The notes beneath the pieces are model-generated. The model did not search any database. It was given only the letters and a program-made list of their open reading frames with translations, and had not been told where the DNA came from. The position numbers and the translations under genes are program-made. A stretch of 64,000 nt of DNA from JADJWR01 sp963847675. GTDB lineage: Bacteria > Pseudomonadota > Gammaproteobacteria > Burkholderiales > Burkholderiaceae_F. The stretch is taken from assembly GCA_963847675.1 (NCBI GenBank), contig CAWKAP010000004.1, forward strand, positions 558,001-622,000, read 5' to 3'. Below, piece after piece: positions 1 to 9,167 of this stretch (the first letter of the stretch is position 1; every line of letters starts with the position of its first letter).

Positions 1-685
1 GTGGCCGGCGAGCAGGGCCTCGAATTCGGCGCGCAACTGCTCGGCCGGCTTGAAGCGTCCGTCGGCAAGGTTGGCCTGCCAGAAGCGATTGATGGCGCCG
101 GGAATGTGACCGGCCACCGGATCGAGCGGCTCGACGCGGCCTTCATAGCGTTCCGGCGCACGCGCATCGACGAGCAGGGCGGCAGGGCGTCGCGAGCAGG
201 CGCTGCAGCTGCGCAGCGTCGACCACTTCCTCCAGGCTTTCGCCTGCCACGAACCGGGTGGGCAGGCGGGCGGGGGCTTCGGTGCTGCTGCGGTTCGTTT
301 CTGCGAGCCACGCCGGCCAGCCGCCATCGAGGACCGCGACCTTCTCGTGGCCGAGCCAGCGGGCCAGCCACCACAGCCGGACCGCGAACGATCCGCCGTT
401 GGCGTCGTAGGCGACGATCTGCGTGTCGCGGTCGATGCCCCAGGCGCTGAAACGTGCCGCCAGGTCGTCGCGGCTCGGCAAGGGATGGCGGCCGTTGGCG
501 CCGGTCTTGGCGCCGGAAAGATCGGTATCGAGATCCGCGAACACGGCGCCGGGTATGTGACCTTCCGCGTACTGCTGTCGACCGGCGTCGACGTTGATCA
601 GATCGTGCCGGCAGTCGATCACGCACCAGTCGGCGTCGAACAGGTGCGCCTGAAGTTCTGAAACCTTGACGAGGGTCGTGCTCAT
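1..685 (-). CDS. SseA-type sulfurtransferase (two rhodanese domains), 3' end cut by window, frame break
   Basis: Thiosulfate or 3-mercaptopyruvate sulfurtransferase, which moves sulfane sulfur to a thiol or cyanide acceptor. The N-terminal, usually inactive, rhodanese domain is clear (CVIDCRHDL, EGHIPGAVFADLD, then VAYDANGGSFAVRLWWLARW). The second domain starts LLVDARAPERYEG and GHIPGAINRFW, but the window edge removes the catalytic cysteine loop, so donor specificity cannot be read. The frame breaks at 185-187, where a run of three G (CCC on the coding strand) appears one base too long; dropping one base joins LLATP to AALLVDAR. The ATG at 685 overlaps the stop of the upstream EamA gene (ATGA), so the two are probably translated together. 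Confidence 0.8.
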
Positions 686-1566
686 CGAATGTCCGCGGAA
701 GAGGGTGCCTTGATCTCCGGTCGCCGCTGCGCCAGCCAGGTGGCCAGCGCGCCGCTGCCGATCACGATCGCCATGCCGATCCAGCCGGCCAGCGCGATCC
801 GGTCGGCGAAGAAGATCACGCCGATCGAAGCCGCGAAGACGATGGCGGAGTATTGCAGACTGGCGGTGAGCAGCGCATGGCCGAGCGCATAGGCGCGGGT
901 CATCGCCAGCTGCGCGAGCAGCGCGGTAATGCCGACCGCCGCCAGCTCGGCGGCGCCGCCCGGCGTATGCGCGGTGAAGCCGGTGATCAGGCTGCCGGCG
1001 AGGCCCAGGGCGAGCGCCGACAGCGAGAAATAGAAGACGATCCGCCATTCCGGCTCGCCATGGCGGGCCAGGTCGCGCACGTACCAGTAGGCGGTCGCCG
1101 AAAGGAGCCCCGACAGCAGTCCGGCGGATGCGCCGAGCCAACGGCCGGCGCCGAAGCTCGGCTGCAGCAGGAGCAGCACGCCGATGAACCCAAGCGCGAC
1201 GGTCAGCAGCAGCGGCACGTTGGCGGGCTGCCGCGCCCGCAACGCTGCGCCGAGGACGAACGCGGCGAGAAACAGCGACGAGGTGTAGTTCAGCGCTGTT
1301 GCCGTCCCGAGCGGAAGCGTCGCCGCCGCGTAAAACCAGAGGCTCAATGCCGCGGTGCCGACGGCGCCACGGCGGAAATGCGTCCAGGGCACCGGCGTGC
1401 CGAGCGGCCGGCGCGTGAGGTGCGCATACGCGGCCAATGCGACGACGCCTGTCAGCGCGCGGTAGAACACGATCTCCGCGATGTGGTAGCGGGCCGCCGC
1501 CAGCTTCACGCATGCGCCGAGGACGGCGAAAAACAGCGCGGCGACCAGCATCCAGAGGGAGTGCAT
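682..1566 (-). CDS. EamA/DMT-family inner-membrane transporter
   Basis: A 294-residue drug/metabolite transporter superfamily protein. The sequence is almost wholly hydrophobic and shows about ten membrane segments in two EamA repeats (roughly residues 1-135 and 145-285), starting with MHSLWMLVAALFFAVLGACVKLAA and with the typical RALTG and LNYTSSLF elements of the first repeat. Members export amino acids, metabolites or nucleoside precursors; the substrate cannot be inferred here. Its stop overlaps the start of the sulfurtransferase gene by ATGA, suggesting a two-gene operon read leftward. The divergent neighbour is xseB. Start chosen at the first ATG, 1566, which leaves 71 bases to xseB. 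Confidence 0.85.
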   Translation of the reverse strand: MHSLWMLVAALFFAVLGACVKLAAARYHIAEIVFYRALTGVVALAAYAHLTRRPLGTPVPWTHFRRGAVGTAALSLWFYAAATLPLGTATALNYTSSLFLAAFVLGAALRARQPANVPLLLTVALGFIGVLLLLQPSFGAGRWLGASAGLLSGLLSATAYWYVRDLARHGEPEWRIVFYFSLSALALGLAGSLITGFTAHTPGGAAELAAVGITALLAQLAMTRAYALGHALLTASLQYSAIVFAASIGVIFFADRIALAGWIGMAIVIGSGALATWLAQRRPEIKAPSSADIR

Positions 1567-1637
1567 ACGGCACCCAGTCTATCGGCCGGCACGCCGTGAA
1601 CAGGCCCTAGAATCGGGCTGTCTTCGATCCTCACGCC

Positions 1638-1889
1638 ATGGCCAAGACCTCCGCTCCAAAACCGGTCGCCGAACTTTCCTTCGAACAGGCGCTTGATGAA
1701 CTCGATGCGCTGGTCAGGCGGATGGAAGCCGGTGAACTCAGCCTCGACGATGCGGTAGCCGCCTACCGGCGCGGCGCGGAGCTGGCCAAGCATTGCCAGG
1801 GGAAGCTGGCGGTGGCCGAGCAGGAGATCCGCAAGCTCGACGGCGACATGCTGACCCCGCTCGATCCGGGGCAGTTGCGCGGCGCATGA
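1638..1889 (+). CDS. xseB: Exodeoxyribonuclease VII small subunit
   Basis: An 83-residue protein with the XseB pattern: FEQALDELDALVRRMEAGEL, followed by SLDDAVAAYRRGAEL and CQGKL, predicting two antiparallel helices. In exonuclease VII several small subunits bind one XseA large subunit; the complex degrades single-stranded DNA from both ends and acts in repair. Length is typical (about 80 residues). The stop overlaps the ATG of ispA (ATGA at 1886-1889). The order xseB-ispA-dxs is common in Proteobacteria and supports all three calls. XseA is not in the window. Confidence 0.95.
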   Translation: MAKTSAPKPVAELSFEQALDELDALVRRMEAGELSLDDAVAAYRRGAELAKHCQGKLAVAEQEIRKLDGDMLTPLDPGQLRGA

Positions 1890-2824
1890 GCGCAGTGAGA
1901 GGCCTGGCGCCGGACGCGGTCACTGCCGCCGACTTCGAAAGCTGGGTGCGTTCGCGGCTGGAGTGGTTCGAACTTGCCGCCGAGGCGGCGCTTCCGCCGG
2001 CCGACCGGATTCCTGCGCGGCTGCACCAGGCCATGCGCTATGCCGCGCTCGGCGGCGGCAAGCGTGTGCGCCCGCTGCTGGCCTACGCGGCGGCCGAGCT
2101 TGCAGGAGGCATGGCGGAAGCCGCGCGGCCCAGCGACGGCGCGAGCAGCGTGGCGCTCGCCGTCGAGTTCGTTCACGTGTATTCGCTGATCCACGACGAC
2201 CTGCCGTGCATGGACGACGACGTCCTCAGGCGCGGCAAGCCGACGGTGCACGTCGCCTTCGACGAGGCCACCGCGATGCTCGCCGGCGATGCGCTGCAGG
2301 CCGAGGCGTTCCGGGTGCTGGCCGATGCGCCGCTGTCGTCCGAGCTGCGCGCGCAGCTGACCTCGATGCTCGCGCACGCGGCGTCGACCTCCGGCATGTG
2401 CGGCGGGCAGGCTATCGACCTGGCCGCGGTCGGCTGCCGACTGACGCTCGACGAACTGGAACGTATGCACCGGATGAAGACCGGTGCACTGCTCGCTGCG
2501 GCGGTTCGGATGGGCGCGGCAGCGCGCGGTGCCGACGACGCGATCGCCGCTGCCGCGGACGCCTACGGACGGGCGCTCGGCCTGGCGTTCCAGATCGTCG
2601 ACGACGTGCTCGATGTCGAAGGCACGTCGGATTCGCTCGGCAAGACCGCCGGCAAGGACGCGCGCGAGAACAAGCCGACCTACGTCTCGGTGCTGGGCAT
2701 GGCCGCCGCGAAGGCGCGCGCGGCACAGCTGCACCGGGAGGCGCTGGCCGCGCTGGCCCCACTCGGCAGCCGCGCGCGGCGTTTGCGAGAATTGGCCGAC
2801 TACATTGTCGGCCGCTCGAGCTGA
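1886..2824 (+). CDS. ispA: Polyprenyl (farnesyl/geranyl) diphosphate synthase
   Basis: A 312-residue trans-prenyltransferase that condenses dimethylallyl and isopentenyl diphosphate to geranyl and farnesyl diphosphate for quinone, undecaprenyl and related pathways. The first aspartate-rich motif lies at about residues 104-112 (DDLPCMDDD) with GGGKRVRP before it; the second reads FQIVDDVLDVEG and is followed by the lysine-rich GKTAGKD. The chain-length region upstream of the first motif (VEFVHVYSLIH) agrees with short-chain bacterial FPP synthases. The start at 1886 overlaps the xseB stop; a longer reading from 1793 would run through xseB in another frame and is unlikely. dxs follows after 24 bases, so precursor supply and condensation are co-transcribed. 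Confidence 0.93.
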   Translation: MSAVRGLAPDAVTAADFESWVRSRLEWFELAAEAALPPADRIPARLHQAMRYAALGGGKRVRPLLAYAAAELAGGMAEAARPSDGASSVALAVEFVHVYSLIHDDLPCMDDDVLRRGKPTVHVAFDEATAMLAGDALQAEAFRVLADAPLSSELRAQLTSMLAHAASTSGMCGGQAIDLAAVGCRLTLDELERMHRMKTGALLAAAVRMGAAARGADDAIAAAADAYGRALGLAFQIVDDVLDVEGTSDSLGKTAGKDARENKPTYVSVLGMAAAKARAAQLHREALAALAPLGSRARRLRELADYIVGRSS

Positions 2825-2848
2825 GCCGGCCGCACGGCACACAAGGCC

Positions 2849-4750
2849 ATGACCGAACTGCTGAAGACGATCGATTCGCCGACCGACCTGCGCGCGCTCG
2901 CCGCGCAGCAGCTGCCGGCGCTCGCCGACGAACTGCGCGCCTTCGTGCTCGAGTCGGTATCGCAGACCGGCGGACACCTGTCGTCGAACCTCGGCACCGT
3001 CGAGCTGGCGATCGCGTTGCACTACGTGTTCGACACGCCGCACGACCGCATCGTGTGGGACGTCGGTCACCAGACCTATCCGCACAAGATCCTGACCGGC
3101 CGGCGCCACGCGATGGCCGAACTGCGCCAGATGGGCGGCATCTCGGGCTTTCCGCGCCGCGAGGAATCCGAGTACGACGCCTTCGGCACCGCGCATTCGT
3201 CGACGTCGATCTCGGCGGCGCTCGGCATGGCGATTGCCGCGAAGCACCGCGGCGAGGCGCGGCACGCGATCGCCGTGATCGGCGACTCGGCGCTGTCCGG
3301 CGGCATGGCCTTCGAGGCGCTGAACAACGCGGGGGTGATCGAGGACATCCGGCTGCTGGTGATCCTGAACGACAACGACATGTCGATCTCGCCGGCGGTG
3401 GGCGCGCTGAACCGCTACCTGGCGCGGCTGATGAGCGGCGGCGTCTACGCGGCGGCGAAGAGTGTCGGCAAGCAGATGCTGCGGCCGGTGCCGCCGCTGT
3501 TCGAGCTGGCGCGCAAATTCGAGTCGCACGCCAAGGGCATGGTCGTGCCGGCGACGATGTTCGAGGAATTCGGCTTCAACTACATCGGGCCGATCGACGG
3601 GCACGACCTCGACGCGCTGGTGCCGACGCTGCAGAACCTGCGCCACCTCACCGGACCGCAGTTCCTGCACGTCGTCACGCGCAAGGGACAGGGCTACAAG
3701 CTCGCCGAGGCCGATCCGGTCCTGTATCACGGGCCGGGCAAGTTCGATCCGTCGGTGGGCATCAGGAAGTCCCCGTCGGCCGGGGCGCCGACCTACACGC
3801 AGGTCTTCGGCGACTGGCTGTGCGACATCGCGGCGGCGGACTCGCGGGTGATCGGCATCACGCCGGCGATGCGCGAAGGTTCGGGAATGGTCCGCTTCGA
3901 GCGCGAGTTCCCCGCGCGCTACTTCGACGTCGGCATCGCCGAGCAGCACGCGGTCACCTTCGCGGCCGGCATGGCCTGCGAAGGGCTGCGTCCGGTGGTG
4001 GCGATCTACTCGACGTTCCTGCAGCGCGGCTACGACCAGCTGATCCACGACGTGGCGATCCAGAACCTGCCGGTGGCGTTTGCGCTCGACCGCGGCGGCC
4101 TGGTCGGCGCGGACGGCGCGACTCACCACGGCGCATTCGACCTGTCCTACCTGCGCTGCATTCCGAACCTGGTGGTGATGGCGCCTGCCGACGAGAACGA
4201 GTGCCGGGCGATGCTGACCACCGCCGTGCGTCATGACGGGCCGGCGGCGGTGCGCTATCCGCGCGGCGCCGGGGTCGGCGTGACCATCGAGCGCGACCTG
4301 GTGTCGGTCCCGATCGGCAAGGGCGAACTGCGGCGCGAGAGCGCGTGCCCGCCGGGAGCGCGGATTGCGATCCTCGCGTTCGGTTCGATGGTGCAGCCGG
4401 CACTCGCCGCGGCGGGTCCGCTCGATGCCACGGTGGCCAACATGCGCTTCGTCAAGCCGCTCGACGCGGAACTGGTCGAACGCCTGGCCCGCTCGCACGA
4501 CGCGCTGGTCACCGTCGAGGAGAACGTCGTGACGGGCGGAGCCGGTTCGGGCTGCGCGGAACTGCTCGCCGAACTCGGCATCGAGATGCCGCTGCTGCTG
4601 CTCGGGCTGCCGGACCGCTTCCTCGACCACGGCGACACGCATCAGCTTCTGGCCAGCGTCGGCCTCGACGCGGCGGGCATCGAGCGCGCGGTTCGCGCAC
4701 GCTTCGCCGAGCTCCTTGCTCCGTCGCGACGCGTGAAGTCGGTGGCATGA
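2849..4750 (+). CDS. dxs: 1-deoxy-D-xylulose-5-phosphate synthase
   Basis: First enzyme of the MEP isoprenoid pathway: thiamine-diphosphate-dependent condensation of pyruvate and glyceraldehyde 3-phosphate. At 633 residues it has normal length. Visible features are the N-terminal GGHLSSNLGTVELAIALHY, DVGHQTYPHKILTGR, the ThDP/metal motif GDSALSGGMAFEALNNAG with NDNDMSIS, the transketolase pyrimidine-binding segment DVGIAEQHAVTFAAGMA, and a C-terminal transketolase domain (VTVEENVVTGGAGSG). It sits 24 bases after ispA, and its stop overlaps the start of the amidotransferase gene (ATGA at 4747-4750), giving a tightly packed operon xseB-ispA-dxs-amidotransferase. Confidence 0.97.
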   Translation: MTELLKTIDSPTDLRALAAQQLPALADELRAFVLESVSQTGGHLSSNLGTVELAIALHYVFDTPHDRIVWDVGHQTYPHKILTGRRHAMAELRQMGGISGFPRREESEYDAFGTAHSSTSISAALGMAIAAKHRGEARHAIAVIGDSALSGGMAFEALNNAGVIEDIRLLVILNDNDMSISPAVGALNRYLARLMSGGVYAAAKSVGKQMLRPVPPLFELARKFESHAKGMVVPATMFEEFGFNYIGPIDGHDLDALVPTLQNLRHLTGPQFLHVVTRKGQGYKLAEADPVLYHGPGKFDPSVGIRKSPSAGAPTYTQVFGDWLCDIAAADSRVIGITPAMREGSGMVRFEREFPARYFDVGIAEQHAVTFAAGMACEGLRPVVAIYSTFLQRGYDQLIHDVAIQNLPVAFALDRGGLVGADGATHHGAFDLSYLRCIPNLVVMAPADENECRAMLTTAVRHDGPAAVRYPRGAGVGVTIERDLVSVPIGKGELRRESACPPGARIAILAFGSMVQPALAAAGPLDATVANMRFVKPLDAELVERLARSHDALVTVEENVVTGGAGSGCAELLAELGIEMPLLLLGLPDRFLDHGDTHQLLASVGLDAAGIERAVRARFAELLAPSRRVKSVA

Positions 4751-5532
4751 GCGTGGAAAAGCGCCCGGTCGCGATCCTCCAGCACGAAGGCGACGCCGGG
4801 CCGGGCTACTTCGAGGACTGGCTGCGCGAGCACCGTATTGCCTATCGCCTGCTGCGCATCGACGAGGGCGAGCCGGTCCCGCAGGCGCCGGAGGATTACG
4901 CGGGCATCTGTTCGCTCGGTGGATCGATGGGCGTGAACGACCCGCTGCCATGGATCGGCCCGGAACTCGCGCTGCTGCGCGGCGCGGTGGCCGCCGGCGT
5001 GCCGGTCTTCGGGCATTGCCTCGGCGGGCAGCTGCTGGCACGCGCGCTCGGCGCGCCGGTCGCGCGCAATCCGGTCAGGGAAATCGGCTGGGGCAAGGTG
5101 GCGATCACGCAGCCGCAGCTGGCGCGTGAATGGCTCGGTGCGACGCCTGCCGAAATCGAGATGTTCCAGTGGCACGGCGACACCTTCGCCCTGCCGCCGA
5201 GGGCCACGAACTTTCTCGCCAGCCGCTGGTGCGAGAACCAGGCGTTCGTCCTCGAGCACGCCGGTATCGCGCATGTCGGCGTGCAGTTCCACTGCGAGGT
5301 CACTCCGGAGATCGTGCGCGCCTGGAGCAGCGACGACACCTGGCACGACGAGGCCCAGGCCGAGCGCAGTGCGACGGGCGGCCCGGCGGCGCAGGACGCG
5401 GAGGCGATGCGCGAGGATCTCGAAGTGCGCTGCGTGGCGATGCATGAGCTGGCGGCGCGGCTCTACGCGCGCTGGTGGCGGGGCGCGGCGCTGCGCGCCG
5501 GCACGGAACACGCGGCGCACGCGATCCGCTGA
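4747..5532 (+). CDS. Class I glutamine amidotransferase-like protein
   Basis: A 261-residue stand-alone GATase1 domain. The nucleophile elbow is GHCLGGQLLARALG, with the catalytic Cys in the middle, and the His is probably in GVQFHCEVTPE, giving a plausible Cys-His-Glu triad. ICSLGGSMGVND and EMFQWHGDTFALP match the family that includes YfeJ/GuaA-like stand-alone proteins. A substrate or synthetase partner is not apparent. Note that HCE replaces the more usual HPE at the histidine. Translationally coupled to dxs by ATGA; murB starts 24 bases downstream. Its presence in this isoprenoid/cell-wall operon does not by itself indicate a role there. Confidence 0.8.
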   Translation: MSVEKRPVAILQHEGDAGPGYFEDWLREHRIAYRLLRIDEGEPVPQAPEDYAGICSLGGSMGVNDPLPWIGPELALLRGAVAAGVPVFGHCLGGQLLARALGAPVARNPVREIGWGKVAITQPQLAREWLGATPAEIEMFQWHGDTFALPPRATNFLASRWCENQAFVLEHAGIAHVGVQFHCEVTPEIVRAWSSDDTWHDEAQAERSATGGPAAQDAEAMREDLEVRCVAMHELAARLYARWWRGAALRAGTEHAAHAIR

Positions 5533-5556
5533 ACGCCGCGTCGCGCGCCCGCGTCC

Positions 5557-6579
5557 ATGCCGCCGATCCTGCAGGAACGGGTTTCGCTGCGCGGGTTCAA
5601 CTCCTTCGGCGTCGAGGCGCGCGCGCGATTCTTCAGCCGGGCCAGTTGCGCTGAGGACCTGGCCGCGCTGGATGCGGAGCCGCGTGTCGCCGGACTGCCG
5701 CGGCTCGTTCTGGGCGGCGGCAGCAATCTGTTGCTGACGAGGGATTTCGAGGGACTGGCGATCAAGGTCGACGTGTCCGGCCTGCGCGAACTCGGCGAGG
5801 CCGATGGCGCCTGGCACATCGAAGTGGGTGCCGGCGAAGAGTGGCACGCAACGGTCGAACGCCTGCTGGCGATCGATCGACCCGGACTCGAGAACCTGGC
5901 GCTGATCCCCGGCCACTGCGGCGCGGCGCCGATCCAGAACATCGGCGCCTACGGGCTCGAGCTGGCCGAGCGTTTCGATTCGCTGCTGGCGTGGGATGCC
6001 GAGACACGGAAATCGGTGCGCATGTCCGCCGCCGAGTGCGACTTCGGCTATCGCGACAGCGTCTTCAAGCGCGGCCTCGCCGGCCGCCGCGTGATCCTCT
6101 CGGTCACGCTGGCGCTGCCGAAGCAATGGCAGCCGGTCGCCGGCTACGCCGATGTTGCCCACGAACTGAAGGCGCGCGGCATCGCGCAACCTTCTGCGCG
6201 CGACATCTTCGACGCGGTGGTCGCGGTCCGCCGCCGCAAGCTGCCCGATCCGGCGGTGATCGGCAACGCCGGCAGCTTCTTCAAGAACCCGATCGTCTCG
6301 CGAGACGAGCACCGCGCGCTGATCGCGCATCATCCTTCACTGGTCGGCTATCCGCTTCCCGGCGGGCGGGTCAAGCTGGCCGCGGCGTGGCTGATCGATG
6401 CTGCCGGGCTGAAAGGCGCCACGCGCGGCCGCGCCGGCGTCTACGAGAAGCAGGCGCTCGTGCTGGTCAACCGCGGCGGCGCCACCGGCGCCGAGATCCT
6501 GGCGCTGGCCCGCGAGGTGCAGGAGAAGGTGGCGGAGAAATTCGGCATCTGGCTGGAGCCGGAACCCGTGATCGTGTAG
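5557..6579 (+). CDS. murB: UDP-N-acetylenolpyruvoylglucosamine reductase
   Basis: NADPH- and FAD-dependent reduction of UDP-GlcNAc-enolpyruvate to UDP-MurNAc in peptidoglycan precursor synthesis; cytosolic. The 340-residue length and motifs match type I MurB: NSFGVEARARFF, the FAD-binding LVLGGGSNLLLT, GHCGAAPIQNIGAYG with the structural Gly-Ala pattern, the substrate/proton-donor region GNAGSFFKNP, and WLIDAAGLKG near the C-terminus. The ATG at 5557 is supported by MPPILQERVSLRGFNSFG, which aligns with the family start. The gene is convergent with argG; the 114 bases between them show no clear intrinsic terminator. Confidence 0.95.
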   Translation: MPPILQERVSLRGFNSFGVEARARFFSRASCAEDLAALDAEPRVAGLPRLVLGGGSNLLLTRDFEGLAIKVDVSGLRELGEADGAWHIEVGAGEEWHATVERLLAIDRPGLENLALIPGHCGAAPIQNIGAYGLELAERFDSLLAWDAETRKSVRMSAAECDFGYRDSVFKRGLAGRRVILSVTLALPKQWQPVAGYADVAHELKARGIAQPSARDIFDAVVAVRRRKLPDPAVIGNAGSFFKNPIVSRDEHRALIAHHPSLVGYPLPGGRVKLAAAWLIDAAGLKGATRGRAGVYEKQALVLVNRGGATGAEILALAREVQEKVAEKFGIWLEPEPVIV

Positions 6580-6693
6580 CGCCAGGCGCGGCGCAACGAT
6601 CCCGCACCGTACCGCGCACCCAGCCATCGCAAGGCCTCATCCTGACGTGACGGCGCCGACCGCGCGCCGGCCCTGCCGCGACCGCGCGCGGCT

Positions 6694-8034
6694 TCAGTCC
6701 GACTTGCCTTCGTTGCCGATCTGCGGCAGCGCCGATCCGGTGCCGGTCGAGAGCAGGCCGGCACGCGTGTACACGGAGAGCTTGTCGCGTGTGTCGGCGA
6801 TGTCGAGGTTGCGCATCGTCAGCTGGCCGATTCGATCGGCCGGCGAGAACACCGATTCGCCTTTCTCCATCGTCAGCCGCTCGGGCTTGTAGGTGAGGTT
6901 CGGCGAGACCGTGTTCAGGATCGAGTAGTCGTTGCCGCGGCGCAGTTCGAGCGTCACCTCGCCGGTCACCGCACGCGCCACCCAGCGCTGCGCGCTTTCG
7001 CGCAGCATGATCGCCTGCGGGTCGAACCAGCGGCCCTGGTAGAGGAGCCGGCCGAGCTTGCGTCCGTTGTCGCGGTACTGCTCGATGGTGTCCTCGTTGT
7101 GGATTCCGGTCACCAGCCGCTCGTAGGCGATGAACAGCAGCGCCATGCCTGGCGCCTCGTAGATGCCGCGGCTCTTCGCTTCGATGATGCGGTTCTCGAT
7201 CTGGTCCGACATGCCGAGCCCGTGCCGGCCGCCGATGCGGTTGGCCTCGAGCAGCAGCTCGACCGGGTCGCCGAACTCGATTCCGTTCAGCGCCACCGGC
7301 CGACCCTCGTCGAAGCGGACCGTCACTTCCTCAGGCTTCACCACGACGTCGTCGCGCCAGGAGGCCACGCCCATGATCGGCTGCACGATGCGGATGCTCG
7401 AGTCGAGCTGCTCGAGATCCTTCGCCTCGTGCGTGGCACCGAGCAGGTTCGAGTCGGTCGAATACGCCTTCTCCGCCGACATCCGGTAGGCGAAACCCGC
7501 CGCGGTCATGAACGCCGACATCTCGGCGCGGCCGCCGAGTTCGTCGATGAACGCCTGGTCCAGCCACGGCTTGTAGATGCGCAGCGCCGGGTTGGCGAGC
7601 AGGCCGTAGCGGTAGAAGCGCTCGATGTCGTTGCCCTTGAACGTGCTGCCGTCGCCCCAGATGTGGACGTCGTCTTCCTTCATCGCCGCCACCAGCATCG
7701 TGCCGGTCACCGCGCGGCCGATCGGCGTGGTGTTGAAATAGGTGGCGCCGGCCGTGGAGATGTGGAAGGCGCCGCACTGCAGCGCCGAGATGCCTTCGGC
7801 GACCAGCTGCGCGCGACAGTCGACCAGGCGGGCGTTCTGCGCACCGTACTCGATCGCACGCTGGGGAATCGAGTCGTAGTCGGATTCGTCGGGCTGGCCG
7901 AGGTTGGCCGTATAGGCGAAGGGAATCGCGCCCTTCTTTCTCATCCACAGCAGGGCCGCGCTGGTGTCGAGCCCGCCGGAGAATGCAATGCCGACCTTTT
8001 CGCCGACGGGGAGGTGCTGAAGGATGGTTGCCAT
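6694..8034 (-). CDS. argG: Argininosuccinate synthase
   Basis: ATP-dependent joining of citrulline and aspartate, the penultimate step of arginine synthesis. At 446 residues it belongs to the longer E. coli-like type. The ATP-binding P-loop reads AFSGGLDTSAALLWM near the N-terminus; WGDGSTFKGNDIERFYRYG and GRHGLGMSDQIENRI are characteristic of this subgroup. It is separated from argD-argF by a VOC gene and a Bug receptor on the same strand. A TATACT box lies at 8154-8149 on the coding strand, about 115 bases upstream, but no convincing -35 was seen, so a promoter is only possible. Confidence 0.97.
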   Translation of the reverse strand: MATILQHLPVGEKVGIAFSGGLDTSAALLWMRKKGAIPFAYTANLGQPDESDYDSIPQRAIEYGAQNARLVDCRAQLVAEGISALQCGAFHISTAGATYFNTTPIGRAVTGTMLVAAMKEDDVHIWGDGSTFKGNDIERFYRYGLLANPALRIYKPWLDQAFIDELGGRAEMSAFMTAAGFAYRMSAEKAYSTDSNLLGATHEAKDLEQLDSSIRIVQPIMGVASWRDDVVVKPEEVTVRFDEGRPVALNGIEFGDPVELLLEANRIGGRHGLGMSDQIENRIIEAKSRGIYEAPGMALLFIAYERLVTGIHNEDTIEQYRDNGRKLGRLLYQGRWFDPQAIMLRESAQRWVARAVTGEVTLELRRGNDYSILNTVSPNLTYKPERLTMEKGESVFSPADRIGQLTMRNLDIADTRDKLSVYTRAGLLSTGTGSALPQIGNEGKSD

Positions 8035-8177
8035 GGATTGGGCGGGCAGCGACGCCCGGACGAAGCACAGTCGGAAGGGTCACCGCCGCTGCGTCAGCGT
8101 GGGCGGGATCGAGCGCCGCGCCGGCCCGACGACCCAGCGCAGGGCGCGAGTATAAGAGGCGGCGCCGTGGCGCCCGG

Positions 8178-9167
8178 TCAGTCGAGCTTCGCGCCGCTGC
8201 GCTGGATGACGGGCTGCCAGCGGCTGCGCTCGGCTTGCATGAACCGTGCGAACGCTTCGGACGTGCCTCCGGCAACATCCCAGCCGGCGGCCTCGATGCG
8301 CGTCCTGACCTGCGACGCATCCAGGATCGCGTTGATCTCCTGGTTCAGCCGCATGATGACTTCCCGTGCCGTGCCGGCCGGCGCGACGAAGCCGTTCCAT
8401 GCCACCGCTTCGAAGCCGGCGAAGCCGCTTTCGGCGACGCTCGGCAGTTCCTTCAGCTGCGGCCAGCGGCCCAGGCTCGTCACCGCCAGCGGCCGGATGC
8501 GGCCGGCGCGGATCAGCGGCAGCAGCGAAGTCGGGTTGGACATGATCATCTGCACGTCGCCCGCGGCGGTGGCCTGCACGGCTGGCGGCGCGCCGTTGAA
8601 GGGGATGTGCACGACGTACAGCCCGGCCATGTGCTTCAGCAGTTCCATCGCCAGGTGCGACGCGCTGCCGTTGCCCACCGACGCATAGTTCAGTTGTCCG
8701 GGCCTGGCGCGCAGGTAGTCGATCAGTTCCCCGAACGAGCGGACCGGCAGGCTGCTGTTCACGGCCAGGATGTTCGGCGCCGTGCCGACCAGCACGATCG
8801 GCGCCAGGTCGCGCGCCGGGTCGTAGGGCAGCTTCGAGTACAGGAATGGCGCGGTGGCCAGCGGGCCGGTGAACGACAGGCCGATGGTGTAGCCGTCCGG
8901 CGGTGCCTTGGCGATCGCGTCGGTGCCGATCGTGCCGCCGGCCTGCGCGCGGTTCTCGGCGACCACCGGCTGGCCGAGTCGCTCGCGCAGTTGATCGGCG
9001 ACGAGCCGGCCGAGCACATCGATCGACGAACCCGGCGGCGCCGTGAGGATCATGCGCAGCGGCTTCGCCGGCCAGCTCTGCGCGCGCAGCGTCGGTGCGG
9101 CCGAGAGGGCGAGCGCTGCCGCTGCGGCGCGCACGAGATCGCGACGCGCTGCGCTATCGAGGCTCAT
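8178..9167 (-). CDS. Bug-type tripartite tricarboxylate (TTT) periplasmic solute receptor
   Basis: A 329-residue extracytoplasmic receptor of the Bordetella uptake gene family, very numerous in Burkholderiales. The export signal is MSLDSAARRDLVRAAAAALA followed by APTLRAQ; the RR-D-L-V run makes Tat export possible. The mature part has the family pattern WPAKPLRMILTAPPGSSIDV, PFNGAPPAVQATAAGDVQM and GLSFTGPLAT. Members bind small carboxylates or related metabolites; the ligand is not predictable. No TctA/TctB membrane genes are adjacent, as is usual for orphan Bug genes. The first 14 bases overlap the VOC gene end. A longer reading upstream would run through the VOC gene and is rejected. Confidence 0.88.
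   Translation of the reverse strand: MSLDSAARRDLVRAAAAALALSAAPTLRAQSWPAKPLRMILTAPPGSSIDVLGRLVADQLRERLGQPVVAENRAQAGGTIGTDAIAKAPPDGYTIGLSFTGPLATAPFLYSKLPYDPARDLAPIVLVGTAPNILAVNSSLPVRSFGELIDYLRARPGQLNYASVGNGSASHLAMELLKHMAGLYVVHIPFNGAPPAVQATAAGDVQMIMSNPTSLLPLIRAGRIRPLAVTSLGRWPQLKELPSVAESGFAGFEAVAWNGFVAPAGTAREVIMRLNQEINAILDASQVRTRIEAAGWDVAGGTSEAFARFMQAERSRWQPVIQRSGAKLD

Noticed and set aside
1763..5041. Very long open frame on the minus strand opposite ispA and dxs, and similar ones at 20629-23502, 37253-40870 and 40672-43587
   Set aside because: They are antisense shadows caused by high GC at third positions; amino-acid composition is arginine/histidine/alanine-rich without family motifs, and the opposite strand holds well-known genes.
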